Under the pieces are notes generated by a model. It was not told the DNA's origin, did not search any database, and saw only the letters and a list, made by a program, of their open reading frames with translations. A program made the position numbers and the translations under genes. A stretch of DNA of 64,000 nt, taken from Saccharopolyspora phatthalungensis (GTDB taxonomy: Bacteria; Actinomycetota; Actinomycetes; Mycobacteriales; Pseudonocardiaceae). Positions 34,781 through 43,354 of the stretch are shown here, in pieces. The stretch lies in NCBI RefSeq assembly GCF_014203395.1, contig NZ_JACHIW010000001.1:5315501-5379500 (forward strand), read 5' to 3'. Position 1 is the stretch's first letter; every line of letters begins with the position of its first letter.

Positions 34781-36514
34781 TCAGGGGGTGGCGCGCAGGG
34801 CTGTGGTGGCGGCGCGGCCGATGGCCTGCGCGGTGGTGGTGGGGTCGGTCAGGGTGTGCACGGTGACGCCGCGCATCGGGCGGGTGTAGGGGGTGTCGGG
34901 GGCGAGCCAGAGCACGGCGCATCCGTTGGCGCGCAACCGGTCGAGGCGTTTCTGCCCGTCGTGGCGGGCGTCGGGGCGGTAATTGCCGTCGGAGACGATG
35001 ACCAGCAGCCGCGCGGCACCGGGGCGGTAGAGGTGCAGGGCGCCGTCGAGGGCGTCGATCGCGCGGGGGATGTTCTCGTCGTTGTCCTTGGCGTCGAATT
35101 CGGTGACCTCGCTGGGGGTGGTGCCGGGGTGGGTGATGGCCCGGACTCGGCGTCCGTAGATGACGGTGGCGGTGGTGGCGGGGATGTGGGCGTGGTGGGC
35201 GGCGTGGGCGAGGATCCAGGCGGCGGAGGCCACCGGCCCGGCGAATTCGCCCATGGAGCCGGAGACGTCGCAGGCGATCGCCAGCCGCAGCGGTGGCGTG
35301 GGGACGGTGCGGCGGGTGGTGCGGGTGAAGGGTTCGGCGGTGGGCAGTGCTCCGGCGGCGCGTTGCGCGTCGGCGGCCAGCGCGCCGCGCATCCGTAGGC
35401 GTCCGGGTGGTGTGGCCGAGGTGGTTTTCGTCGCGACCCGGTCGCGGATTCCGGCGGTGCTCAGCGCGCGGGCCAGGTGTCGTGCGGCGTTGCGTTCGTG
35501 GTGTGTGGGTGGGCGGGTACCGGCGATCGCGGTGCGGCCGGTGCGTGGGCCGCTGGGGGTGAACACGGTGCGCGCGGCTTTCGCGGCGGCCTGTTGTGCT
35601 TGTTGTTCGGCGGCGCTGGCTTGGGCCGCTTCGGTGGCCGGGTCGGTGGGTGCGGGTTCACCGGCGCTGTTGGCCGTGATCTCGGCGACCGCAGCGCTGA
35701 TCGCCTCGGCCAGCGGTGATGGTGTCCCGCAACCGTGGGCGGCCTCAATGCTGGGGGGTGGTGTGCCGGGGTCGGCGCCGAGGGCGTCGCACCAGCGGTG
35801 GCCGAGGTCGAGCATGGTCTGGGCGTCGTCGTCGTCCACGTGGAGGGCGTTCTGCCAGATCTCCTGTAGTCGCTGGAGAGTCGCGGTACCGAAGATGGTC
35901 TCGACGGTGCGGGCCAGGGGTGCGGTTTCGGTGGGGGTGAGGATTCCAGCGTCGGCGCGGCCCATCAATAGGGCGGCGGCGCGGGCGGCCTCGTGCGGGG
36001 TCATGGCCGGGGCGCGGGCGGGGTCCTCGGCGTGGGTGTCGGCGAGAATGAGGTGGGTGGCCGAGGCTCGCAGCCAGTGCCGGTCGTCGGGGCGGCGGTG
36101 GATCTGGGCGGCTTCGATGCGGGTTTCTTCCAGCAGCATGGCGGCTTCGAGGGCGCCGGGCGGCGCGCCGCGTGGTGGTTCCCAGGTGCTGTGGCGGGCG
36201 TGGGCGCATTCGTGGGTGAGCAGTCCCCACGCTATGGCGTAGCGGGCGCGGTCACCGGCCAGATGCGGGGTGAGGGTGGCCGGGTCCACGCCGCCGAGGT
36301 GGGTGCCGTCGATTTCGATGGTGGCGTGGTGGGGCAGAAAACACGCGGGCGAGCCGTGACCGGCACCGGGCGCGATGGTGACCAGCAGATCTTCCCTATC
36401 GGCGATAGTGGGGACTTCGTCGGTGATACGGGCCGACAGCGCCAGCCAGGCGGCATCGCGGGCCGCGTCGAGGGTGGTGGCGGTGGTGTCGTCGGAGATC
36501 AGGTGCGCGTTCAT
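34781..36514 (-). CDS. VWA-domain protein with HExxH-like N-terminal region
   Basis: The protein is 577 aa; ATG 36514 is preceded by AAAGGA. The C-terminal von Willebrand A domain (residues about 400-575) has an intact MIDAS: DVSGSMG, a downstream Thr and VIVSDGN. The N-terminal half contains LLTHECAHARHS, reminiscent of a metal-binding HExxH-type helix, then a long Ala-rich helical middle. It is the CobT/CbbO-like partner of the MoxR ATPase encoded just upstream. Such pairs act as ATP-driven chaperones that activate or remodel target proteins. The target here is unknown. Confidence 0.82.
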   Translation of the reverse strand: MNAHLISDDTTATTLDAARDAAWLALSARITDEVPTIADREDLLVTIAPGAGHGSPACFLPHHATIEIDGTHLGGVDPATLTPHLAGDRARYAIAWGLLTHECAHARHSTWEPPRGAPPGALEAAMLLEETRIEAAQIHRRPDDRHWLRASATHLILADTHAEDPARAPAMTPHEAARAAALLMGRADAGILTPTETAPLARTVETIFGTATLQRLQEIWQNALHVDDDDAQTMLDLGHRWCDALGADPGTPPPSIEAAHGCGTPSPLAEAISAAVAEITANSAGEPAPTDPATEAAQASAAEQQAQQAAAKAARTVFTPSGPRTGRTAIAGTRPPTHHERNAARHLARALSTAGIRDRVATKTTSATPPGRLRMRGALAADAQRAAGALPTAEPFTRTTRRTVPTPPLRLAIACDVSGSMGEFAGPVASAAWILAHAAHHAHIPATTATVIYGRRVRAITHPGTTPSEVTEFDAKDNDENIPRAIDALDGALHLYRPGAARLLVIVSDGNYRPDARHDGQKRLDRLRANGCAVLWLAPDTPYTRPMRGVTVHTLTDPTTTAQAIGRAATTALRATP

Positions 36515-36558
36515 CTGGGCCGTGTCCTTTCTGGACAGTTGGACTGGTGGGGTGAGGG

Positions 36559-37854
36559 TTAGATGCGGCTGCCGAGGGCGAGTGGTTGCACTGTGGTGCC
36601 GAAGGCGTCGCGTACGACAGTGGCGACGGTGTCGCGGTCCTCTTCCGGGGCGATGCCCACGAGGTTCCCGGCGGCGGCGTCCGGCCCGAGTACGGCCGAG
36701 ATCCGCTCGAAGGCGATCAGCTCCCGCAACTGCGGCGCCCAGCCGATCTCGCCTTTGCGTTGCCGGGTGGCGAGATTGCGTGCCACGCGCACGGCCCGCC
36801 GGTCTATTTTGAGTTGTTTGGCGAGGTCGAAGTTGGTGGAGACCTGTATCTGGGCGGCAAACCGCGAGGAGAGGGCGTCGGTGAGCACCGCGCCGTGCAC
36901 GCCCGGGTTGTGTCCGGCCACGACGTAGAAGCCGGGCTCGGCGGTGACGATCTCGCCGCCGTTGGCTTTCACCACGATCTGGCGGCGTCCGTCCATGGCG
37001 GGGTAGACCACCGCCAGCACGGTGGGCGGGATCAGCGTGGCGTCGTCGATGAACAGACACCGGCCCTCACGCATCGCGGTGACCAGCGGGCCGTGCACGA
37101 ACACATACCGGCCGTCGGGGGTTTGGGTGTACTCGCCGACGAAATCGGCGACCGTGGTGTCTCCGTCGCCCTGTACGGTGATCAGATCCGGGAAGGCGGC
37201 CTCGACCACTGAGGTTTTGCCGGTGCCGGGCGGGCCGTAGAGCAGGGAGGAAATCCCGGCCGTGCGCAGTTTGCGTAGCGCGGTCACATCCGGCAATCCC
37301 GACAGTAGCCTCGGGTGGTAGGTCTGGCCGTTGGGGCGTGTCACCGGCCCGGACACCGGCTCCTTCTCACTGACCGGAACTGTCCTTTCTGGACTACTCG
37401 GGGCGGTGGTGGGTGGTGTGGTTTTCCGGGAACGGCCGGACGTGCGCGCCGGGGACGCGGTCGCGGCTGGGGCCGTCGCGGCGGTCGTTGTGGTCGTGCT
37501 CGCCCGGTAGCGGATCGGTGCGGTCGATGTTTGCTCGGCCTCGCCCCGCCCGGCCAGCACAGCCAACGCGTTGCCGACCGCGCCGGAAGACCGGCCCAGC
37601 TCGCCCGCTATCTCACGCGGGGTGATTTCCCGGCCGGGCTGGTCGGCTAGCCGTTGCGCCACCTGCCGACGCAATTCGCCGCTGCGCAACCGTCCCCCCG
37701 TCGCGGTGCCGGTGCCGGGCGTACTGGTGGCCTCAGGTGTCGCCGTGGGGGGTGTGGCCATGGTCAGTGTTCCTTGCATACGGGGCGGCCATACGATCTC
37801 GGCGTCGTCGGGCACTGCGTGGATCTGGTCGGTGATGCGAATTGCGGCGGTCAC
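36559..37854 (-). CDS. MoxR-type AAA+ ATPase with N-terminal winged helix
   Basis: The protein is 431 aa. GTG 37854 was chosen because AGAGGAG lies just upstream; ATG 37761 would remove 31 residues. Residues 60-120 form a winged helix (RSGELRRQVAQRLADQPG, then REIAGELGRSSGAVGNAL) like that of the DNA-binding protein at 25740. The AAA+ domain (about 200-430) has Walker A GPPGTGKTS, Walker B CLFIDDA and the sensor segment VVAGHNPG. It pairs with the VWA protein 44 bases downstream. Fusion of a DNA-binding-type domain to a MoxR ATPase is unusual. Confidence 0.82.
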   Translation of the reverse strand: MTAAIRITDQIHAVPDDAEIVWPPRMQGTLTMATPPTATPEATSTPGTGTATGGRLRSGELRRQVAQRLADQPGREITPREIAGELGRSSGAVGNALAVLAGRGEAEQTSTAPIRYRASTTTTTAATAPAATASPARTSGRSRKTTPPTTAPSSPERTVPVSEKEPVSGPVTRPNGQTYHPRLLSGLPDVTALRKLRTAGISSLLYGPPGTGKTSVVEAAFPDLITVQGDGDTTVADFVGEYTQTPDGRYVFVHGPLVTAMREGRCLFIDDATLIPPTVLAVVYPAMDGRRQIVVKANGGEIVTAEPGFYVVAGHNPGVHGAVLTDALSSRFAAQIQVSTNFDLAKQLKIDRRAVRVARNLATRQRKGEIGWAPQLRELIAFERISAVLGPDAAAGNLVGIAPEEDRDTVATVVRDAFGTTVQPLALGSRI

Positions 37855-37929
37855 GGTGGCTCCTCTGATAGGCATAGCTCACGCCGGGCGTGGAATTCAC
37901 TTGATTTCCGGGATTCTCGGTGACCATTT

Positions 37930-38240
37930 AAAGGTAACTCGACCACGCGCCCGCAGCAACAAATAACACCCCCATTTTCAAGACTCTTTACGGATCACCC
38001 GAATAGGCAATGCGTAAACGAAACAAAAAAGGGCCTGTATTTAATGGGAATCCTGTTGCTGGTTGGTATTCCGGTGAACCAAGGGAAAGAAAAGGGAGCC
38101 AGGAAAAACAAAGAAAGGGAATGGGTAATTAATGGGGGAATGTGAGTTTGTGTGAGGAGTGTGTGTGGATGGGGAGCCTGTGCCGGGAGGATCATGTTGG
38201 GGCCTTGCCGTCGCGCCGCCCCCCGATGTGTCTTTCCGGC
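37930..38240. other. A/T- and purine-rich intergenic region
   Basis: This is the most A/T-rich stretch noticed in the window, with A/G-rich runs near 38080-38150 (AAGGGAAAGAAAAGGGAGC). No gene is supported. It lies between the MoxR start and the lsr2 3' side. Such DNA is a preferred target of Lsr2, so autoregulation or silencing nearby is plausible. Confidence 0.5.
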
Positions 38241-38373
38241 TTGCGGGCAAGCCAGTCTGGGACACCTCCGGATCCCTCTCAGCCCGCGCCGAGCAGCACC
38301 TGCGCAGCCTGGCGGGGGTGGCGCTTTAGCCGGTGCCCCCTGCGGATCCTCCTGATGATCCTCGGTATGCACC

Positions 38374-38439
38374 CCCGATGACACCGCCCTCTGCGCCTGT
38401 GGCTGGCCGGGGGTGGGTGCCGTCGGGGGTGTCATCGGG
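38374..38439 (-). terminator. possible 3' hairpin of lsr2
   Basis: Inverted 12-bp arms CCCGATGACACC (38374-38385) and GGTGTCATCGGG (38428-38439) overlap the lsr2 stop codon. The 42-base loop is long, so the terminator role is uncertain. Confidence 0.35.
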
Positions 38440-38761
38440 CTTGGTCGTAGGCATGGGTGATCCCGGCGGGGATACGGCCGCGGCCGGATACCCGCATGCC
38501 GTGCTCGCGGGCCCATTCCCGGATGTCCTGGTTACGTTTCTTATTCGTGGCCGGCGGTGCCGACGGTGTGGTGGGGTGGTGACGGCCGCTTGTGCGGCGG
38601 GCATGGGCCACGTAGGCCGCGAGGGTGTCTCGCAGTCCGGTGGCGTTGTTAGGGGAGAGATCGATGGCGTAGCTGATTCCGTCCAACTCGAAATCGATGG
38701 TCTCCGCAGTTGGTGTGCCGTCGAGGTCGTCGACGAGCCGGACAGTGACTTTCTGAGCCAT
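38432..38761 (-). CDS. lsr2: Lsr2 nucleoid-associated xenogeneic silencer
   Basis: The protein is 109 aa. The N-terminal dimerisation domain (MAQKVTVRLVDDLDGTP, then ETIDFELDGISYAIDLS) is joined by a linker to the C-terminal DNA-binding domain (IREWAREHGMRVSGRGRIP), whose RGR inserts into the minor groove of A/T-rich DNA. Lsr2 bridges DNA and silences foreign genes in actinobacteria. A copy carried on the element could silence its cargo or complement host Lsr2. It is divergent from a truncated Lsr2-like gene 244 bases away. Confidence 0.95.
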   Translation of the reverse strand: MAQKVTVRLVDDLDGTPTAETIDFELDGISYAIDLSPNNATGLRDTLAAYVAHARRTSGRHHPTTPSAPPATNKKRNQDIREWAREHGMRVSGRGRIPAGITHAYDQAR

Positions 38762-39004
38762 GTGCTTTCCTTCGCTTTTTCAGGGGTTTGTCTGCTCGGT
38801 TTCTCGCGCGGATACCGGCCATAGGATCGCCCGAGGTATCAATAGCCGATCATGCATCGAGCAGATCATGGTCTTCGATTTCCGGTATGAACCGCGCGGA
38901 CTGGCTTTTCGGGTGGAAATGTTCTATGCTCGCAAAATGCAGGCGCGTCGCACAAAAGTGCGTGTCCTGGCGTGAGTTTCCCTTCCCGTAGTTGAGGTGG
39001 CGCT

Positions 39005-39427
39005 TTGGCTGAAAAGACCATGGTTGAGTTCGTTGACGACATCGACGGCTCGCCGGCCCAGCAGACCATCACGTTCGCTTTGGACGGGGTGACCTACGAG
39101 ATCGACCTCAACGCCCGGCACGCGCAGCACCTGCGATCCGTGCTGGAACACCACACCAAACACGGCCGCAGGAAAACCGCCCGTGACGCCGAGCGCGCCG
39201 AACGCCGGGCCCGCGAGACCAACAACGATCTGACTGCACAGATCCGCGCCGCCGCGCAGCGCACCCGCGACCACCTGACCGCCCAGGCCGCAGCCCAGCG
39301 AACCCCGCGCACCGATCCCGGACCGGCCGTACAGGCGACGATGCCGGCGGCCGCACCGCGAAGCACGAAAGAAGCCAAGAAACCCGCGCCTGCCTCGGAG
39401 TTGGCTCCGCAGTTCTCATCGGCGTAG
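39005..39427 (+). CDS. Lsr2-like dimerisation-domain protein without the DNA-binding domain
   Basis: The protein is 140 aa from TTG 39005 (ATG 39020 is alternative). The first 55 residues match the Lsr2 N-terminal domain (MVEFVDDIDGSPAQ, then ITFALDGVTYEIDLNARH). After that, the IREWAR...RGR DNA-binding domain is absent. In its place is an 85-residue basic, Ala/Arg/Thr-rich helical tail (DAERAERRARETNND, then RTRDHLTAQAAAQ). It could form mixed oligomers with Lsr2 and either antagonise it or add new contacts. The GAGG-type site before TTG is acceptable. Confidence 0.8.
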   Translation: MAEKTMVEFVDDIDGSPAQQTITFALDGVTYEIDLNARHAQHLRSVLEHHTKHGRRKTARDAERAERRARETNNDLTAQIRAAAQRTRDHLTAQAAAQRTPRTDPGPAVQATMPAAAPRSTKEAKKPAPASELAPQFSSA

Positions 39428-39446
39428 TCAGACGCCGGAGTGCCTG

Positions 39447-39968
39447 TCATCGCTGGGAAGACACCGCACGCAGCCTGGTCGGGAGGGTGCCCGCGTCCTG
39501 GCGAGCAGAGCGGGTGTGTCGTGCGGTCAGGGCGGCATGGATCAGCGGTGCGGCGCGGTAGGTCCAGCCGGGCCCGGAGTTCTTCCAGCAGCCCACCCGC
39601 AGCCAGCGACCGCCACGGGTGATCCACAGCCACACGTCGGCCAGGTCGGGGTCGTCCCCGCCGGTGGGCGGGAGTAGTTGTAGGACAACGGTCCCGGTGG
39701 GCAGGATGCCCGGGCTCAGGTGCGGATTCCAGGTCCCGGTGAATCCGGTCAGGGCGTGGGCGGGGTCGGTGTCGGCGGAGGTGATGACGATGCCGCCGGT
39801 GTTGCGGGGCATCCGCATGGGCGGCGGGGGACCGAGCGTGCATGCCACCCGGCTGCGCAGGGCTCCCGGGGGAGGCGCTGCGGGTGTTCTTTGGTGCGTT
39901 CGCGGCCCTGGGGCGCGGAGTTGCCGTGTGGGTGGAGTATGCATCACGGAACGGTCTACTGAGGACAT
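39447..39968 (-). CDS. hypothetical protein
   Basis: The protein is 173 aa from ATG 39968, with AAGGAG upstream. A Pro/Arg-rich N-terminus (70 residues) is followed by an ordered domain: GGIVITSADTDPAHALTGF, TGTVVLQLLPPTGG, ADVWLWITRGGRWLRVG and a C-terminal helix. It lies downstream of the LysM-BTAD gene in the same direction, with a 180-base gap. No family is recognised. Confidence 0.55.
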   Translation of the reverse strand: MSSVDRSVMHTPPTRQLRAPGPRTHQRTPAAPPPGALRSRVACTLGPPPPMRMPRNTGGIVITSADTDPAHALTGFTGTWNPHLSPGILPTGTVVLQLLPPTGGDDPDLADVWLWITRGGRWLRVGCWKNSGPGWTYRAAPLIHAALTARHTRSARQDAGTLPTRLRAVSSQR

Positions 39969-40149
39969 GAGTGGTTTCTCCTTGTCGCGGTGTGGTCGTG
40001 TGGTCTGTACGGATATGTTGTATGGACGCTTCGGTGAGGGTGCTCTGTCAACGGTTGTGCCGCTGTGGGGTGAATCCGACAGGTGTGGTCGAACGGCCGT
40101 TGCCACTGCGGATGGGCCGAGGGCCGAGCGAACTGTCGGCTGGCTCGTG

Positions 40150-43100
40150 TCACTTCGCTGCGGCCGTTCCACGGTGATTTCCTGCATGCTGCTGGCGGAT
40201 GGGGGATGTGGTGGACTCGGGGCGGTGTTGCAGGCGGGCGGCGAGTGTGAGGGCCTGGGGTGTGGGCTGCTCGCCGATCTCGGCCATGCGGGCCGAGAGC
40301 AGGGTGAGGGTGCGGGGGATCGCGTCGTGGTGGTCCAGGCGGTCTTGCAGGCGCATGATGTCGCGGTAGAGCAGTTCGTTGTGGGGGTCGAATTCCCGCG
40401 CGGTTTCCAGCAGGTCGAGCGTATATTGCGGGTCGGTGTCGACGTGGGCTCTCGCCAGTGCGGCCACGGCGTCGATGGCGTCGCGTCGGGCGGCTTCGCG
40501 GGCGGCGTCGATCCATTCGGTGTCCATCCCGTCGGCGAGTTGTCCGCCGTAGTGGGCGACGATGTGTCGCAGTGCGGTGATGCGTTCGGTGTCGGTGGTG
40601 GCCGTGCGTCGCGCCGCGATGGCGTGGTGGAAGTGCCAGTAGTCGGTATCGACCAGGGTGGGGTCGAGGTGGTAGCGGCCTTGTTCGGTGAGGGTGATGT
40701 CGGACAGGGCGCCGTCGGTGGCCTCGCGCACGCAGCGCCGCAGCCGTGACAGTGCGGTGTTGAGGGCGTTGGTGGGCCGGTCGGGAGGGTTGGCTTCCCA
40801 GAGCGCGGCCACGAGTGCGTCGCGGTGCACACCGTCGGGGTGCAGTGCCAAAAACACCAGCAGCTGGCGTTGCCGGGGCGGAAACACGGCGGTGACATCG
40901 CATTCCAGGCTGTCCTCGTCGTGACCATCGCGGCGCCAGCGCACCCGGGGCGAGCCCAGCACGGTCAACACGATCGGCGTGACCGGGCGATCACAGGCGA
41001 GTTCCTGCTCGGGTGCCTCGACGCCGTATCCGCCCGGGGAGACCGCGGAGTCGGTCACCAAAGACGCGCCGGTGTTGGCCGGCGTTCCTTCGGTGATCGC
41101 GGTGACCTCTAACTCGGCGTCGTCGCCGGCAGGGGTGGCCTCAGGCGGGTGTGTCGACGAGTCCTGCGTGTTCCCCGGTGTTTCGGGGGCGTTATCTAAC
41201 TGGGCTTGGTGTAAGAGGTTCATCAGGTCAGCGGCGGCGGCTTCGGGGAGCCGGAAAACGCGGGTGCCGCGGAGTGCTTCGCCGGGGCCGGGGCTGGTGG
41301 TCGAGATGGTGCCCTCCGAGCGGATGTAGGCGGTGATGCCGGGTCGCCATTGGCCCAGCAGGAGGCCGACGAGCCCAAGGTGGACACCGTTGTCCAAAAC
41401 CGACTGCAACCGCTGGGTGTCCTGCTGCGGGCTCCGGGCGACCAGGGCCAGGACCGGCCATTCCTGATGGTGGGAGCGGTGGTCGTCGCGGGTGCGGCGC
41501 AGGATCTCGGCCTCCAGCTCGTCGAGTGCGGTGTCCAGATCGGCCACGACCCGCAGCGTGGTGGGCCATTGGGTGCGGGTGTGCTGCTGTCCCAGCAGGA
41601 ACTGCAAGTGCTCGGCTGGGATTATCACCATGGCCCCGGCCTGTGACGGGCGTGGGGCTTTCCCGGCGGACGTGTTCTCGGTGGCCAGCATGCTGATCAG
41701 CAGCGCACGGGCCGCGGCTGGCGCACCCGCGCCGACTAATCCCAGTCCGTGTGCGGTGGCCAGCTCCAGCGCGATGTCACGTCCCTCGCGCACGCCGATC
41801 CCCGCTGCCGTATCCCCATCGAGACGAGCCCGGGCGTCGGCCGCGGCATTCGGGTCGGAATGCGTGCCCACGACAAGGGGTTTTGCGGAATGACGCCGAC
41901 CGATAGGGCTCCCGGTATCGGTGTCCGGGTTCTGGTTCTGGTCGGTGTCCTCGTGTTCGGCGCGCAGGTGCGCCAGCCGCAGCTGGTAGACCACCGGGGC
42001 GACAGGCAGGTCGTCGCGGCGCCGGCTGCCGGGCTGGTAGGTGCGGCGAGAGCGGCGGCGGGCGATCAGCAGCGCGGTACTGATCGCTGTGGCCAGACCC
42101 ACGCCGACGAATATCTCCGGGCTCAGGGCGATACCCGGATCACCTTGCGGGCGGGTGCCGGTCGGCGGGTCCGGTGCCGCCGGGCGGGCGGGAGTGGCCT
42201 GTTTCTGGGACGGGGACGGCGAAAGCATGGTTGAAGGAGCAGGTACGGGGGACAGGTAGGGCGGCATCGAGGCCAGCGGAGGCGGCATCGTGAGCGTGCC
42301 GTCCTGATCATCGTTGCGCGGTGGGGAGGTTGCGGGAGAGGTGGTGGGTGGCAGGGCGAGTTCTTCGCCGGGATAGATCAGATTCGGGTTGGTGAGTCTG
42401 CCTCCGCCGGGTTGGGGTTTTCCTTTGTTCGCCTCGAAGATCTCGGGCCAGCGGGTGCCATCGCCCAGGGTGCGTGCCGCGATGCGCGACAACGAATCGT
42501 GCACACCGTCTTCCGGCCCGCGCACGATTACGGTCGTCGCCACGGCCGCCGGGATCTCGGCGGAAGGGTGAACGGTCGAACCGTGAATGGTGCGCTGGAC
42601 CGTCGTGATTGAGTGGAGACAGGGTGGCGTTGGGTCCCATGCGGGGGCGGTCGCTGTGATCGCAGCACTGCGTCCGCCGGCGCCGTCGGAGATGCCGGCG
42701 GCGGTGGCAACGGCGCGGTTGCCCAGCACTGCGGCAACCAGGACGCCGACGAGGATCGCGGCCACGGCATGCACTGGCCCGCCAGGCTGCGGGTGCGGCC
42801 ACCGCAGGCCCTGCAAGGCAGCGACGGTGCAACGGGCGACGTCGACGACGAACGCCGCCCAGGTGATCCAGCACAGGCACGCCAGCACGTTCAGCACAAC
42901 CGACGTTGACATCGGGCCCAGCAGCACCGCCTCCATTTCGCCGACGTCGGGGAGATGGTCGGGCAGCGGCCAGCCGAGGTAGTGCCACAGCGCCCACGGC
43001 AACCCGGCCACCAACGCGACCAACAACACCGAGGCCAGCACACCCAGAACCAGGCGAGCCGCGATCCTGGCCACAGCCACGACAATCGGCCACACCAGGG

Positions 43101-43161
43101 TCGGCGCGCCGATGCGACGGCGATGTCGGCGGTGTCGATGGCGCGGTGGCGAGGCGGTCAT
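40150..43161 (-). CDS. membrane protein with LysM and BTAD domains
   Basis: The protein is 1003 aa. It has an Arg-rich N-terminus, several membrane helices between residues 25 and 165, then a LysM-like domain (about 215-265: VHDSLSRIAARTLGDG, then NPNLIYPGEELALP), a Pro-rich stretch and another membrane helix near 345 (VGVGLATAISTALLIARR). A large cytoplasmic part ends in a bacterial transcriptional activation domain (about 745-990: RPTNALNTALSRLRR, then an all-helical repeat region) of the SARP/AfsR type. It is probably a membrane-bound sensor or regulator. It is the downstream gene of the Tad operon on the minus strand. Confidence 0.78.
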   Translation of the reverse strand: MTASPPRHRHRRHRRRIGAPTLVWPIVVAVARIAARLVLGVLASVLLVALVAGLPWALWHYLGWPLPDHLPDVGEMEAVLLGPMSTSVVLNVLACLCWITWAAFVVDVARCTVAALQGLRWPHPQPGGPVHAVAAILVGVLVAAVLGNRAVATAAGISDGAGGRSAAITATAPAWDPTPPCLHSITTVQRTIHGSTVHPSAEIPAAVATTVIVRGPEDGVHDSLSRIAARTLGDGTRWPEIFEANKGKPQPGGGRLTNPNLIYPGEELALPPTTSPATSPPRNDDQDGTLTMPPPLASMPPYLSPVPAPSTMLSPSPSQKQATPARPAAPDPPTGTRPQGDPGIALSPEIFVGVGLATAISTALLIARRRSRRTYQPGSRRRDDLPVAPVVYQLRLAHLRAEHEDTDQNQNPDTDTGSPIGRRHSAKPLVVGTHSDPNAAADARARLDGDTAAGIGVREGRDIALELATAHGLGLVGAGAPAAARALLISMLATENTSAGKAPRPSQAGAMVIIPAEHLQFLLGQQHTRTQWPTTLRVVADLDTALDELEAEILRRTRDDHRSHHQEWPVLALVARSPQQDTQRLQSVLDNGVHLGLVGLLLGQWRPGITAYIRSEGTISTTSPGPGEALRGTRVFRLPEAAAADLMNLLHQAQLDNAPETPGNTQDSSTHPPEATPAGDDAELEVTAITEGTPANTGASLVTDSAVSPGGYGVEAPEQELACDRPVTPIVLTVLGSPRVRWRRDGHDEDSLECDVTAVFPPRQRQLLVFLALHPDGVHRDALVAALWEANPPDRPTNALNTALSRLRRCVREATDGALSDITLTEQGRYHLDPTLVDTDYWHFHHAIAARRTATTDTERITALRHIVAHYGGQLADGMDTEWIDAAREAARRDAIDAVAALARAHVDTDPQYTLDLLETAREFDPHNELLYRDIMRLQDRLDHHDAIPRTLTLLSARMAEIGEQPTPQALTLAARLQHRPESTTSPIRQQHAGNHRGTAAAK

Positions 43162-43204
43162 GGCCGGGGTCCTTCTGGTCTTACGGTTCGATTGTCTGAA
43201 CTGT

Positions 43205-43215
43205 CGTGGGTTCGC
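43205..43215 (+). repeat. possible left end of the recombinase element
   Basis: CGTGGGTTCGC here is the exact inverse of GCGAACCCACG at 47822-47832, beyond the GNAT gene. A near-identical CGTGGGTTCG occurs at 48935-48944, upstream of the truncated recombinase copy. Confidence 0.45.
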
Positions 43216-43354
43216 TCGGAAGCCTCGGTCCGAGGTCGAGCCTTTGTCCTGGTGGAAATGGGTTCACTCGATTGCATGGAGATTCCGACATTTGGTCGAG
43301 ATTTCCGACAGTATGCCGATGTTCTTGGCGCATTCGGTCTCCTGATGAACAGAG

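Noticed and set aside
35160..36242. Plus-strand frame of 360 codons over the VWA gene
   Set aside because: The minus-strand product has an intact MIDAS and partner context. The plus-strand product is Arg/Ala/Ser-rich with no motif.
39447..40928. A 493-codon minus-strand frame overlapping the LysM-BTAD gene
   Set aside because: Only its last 173 codons (from ATG 39968, with a good ribosome binding site) look like protein. The upstream part lies out of frame over the BTAD domain and is Pro/Thr/Ser filler.
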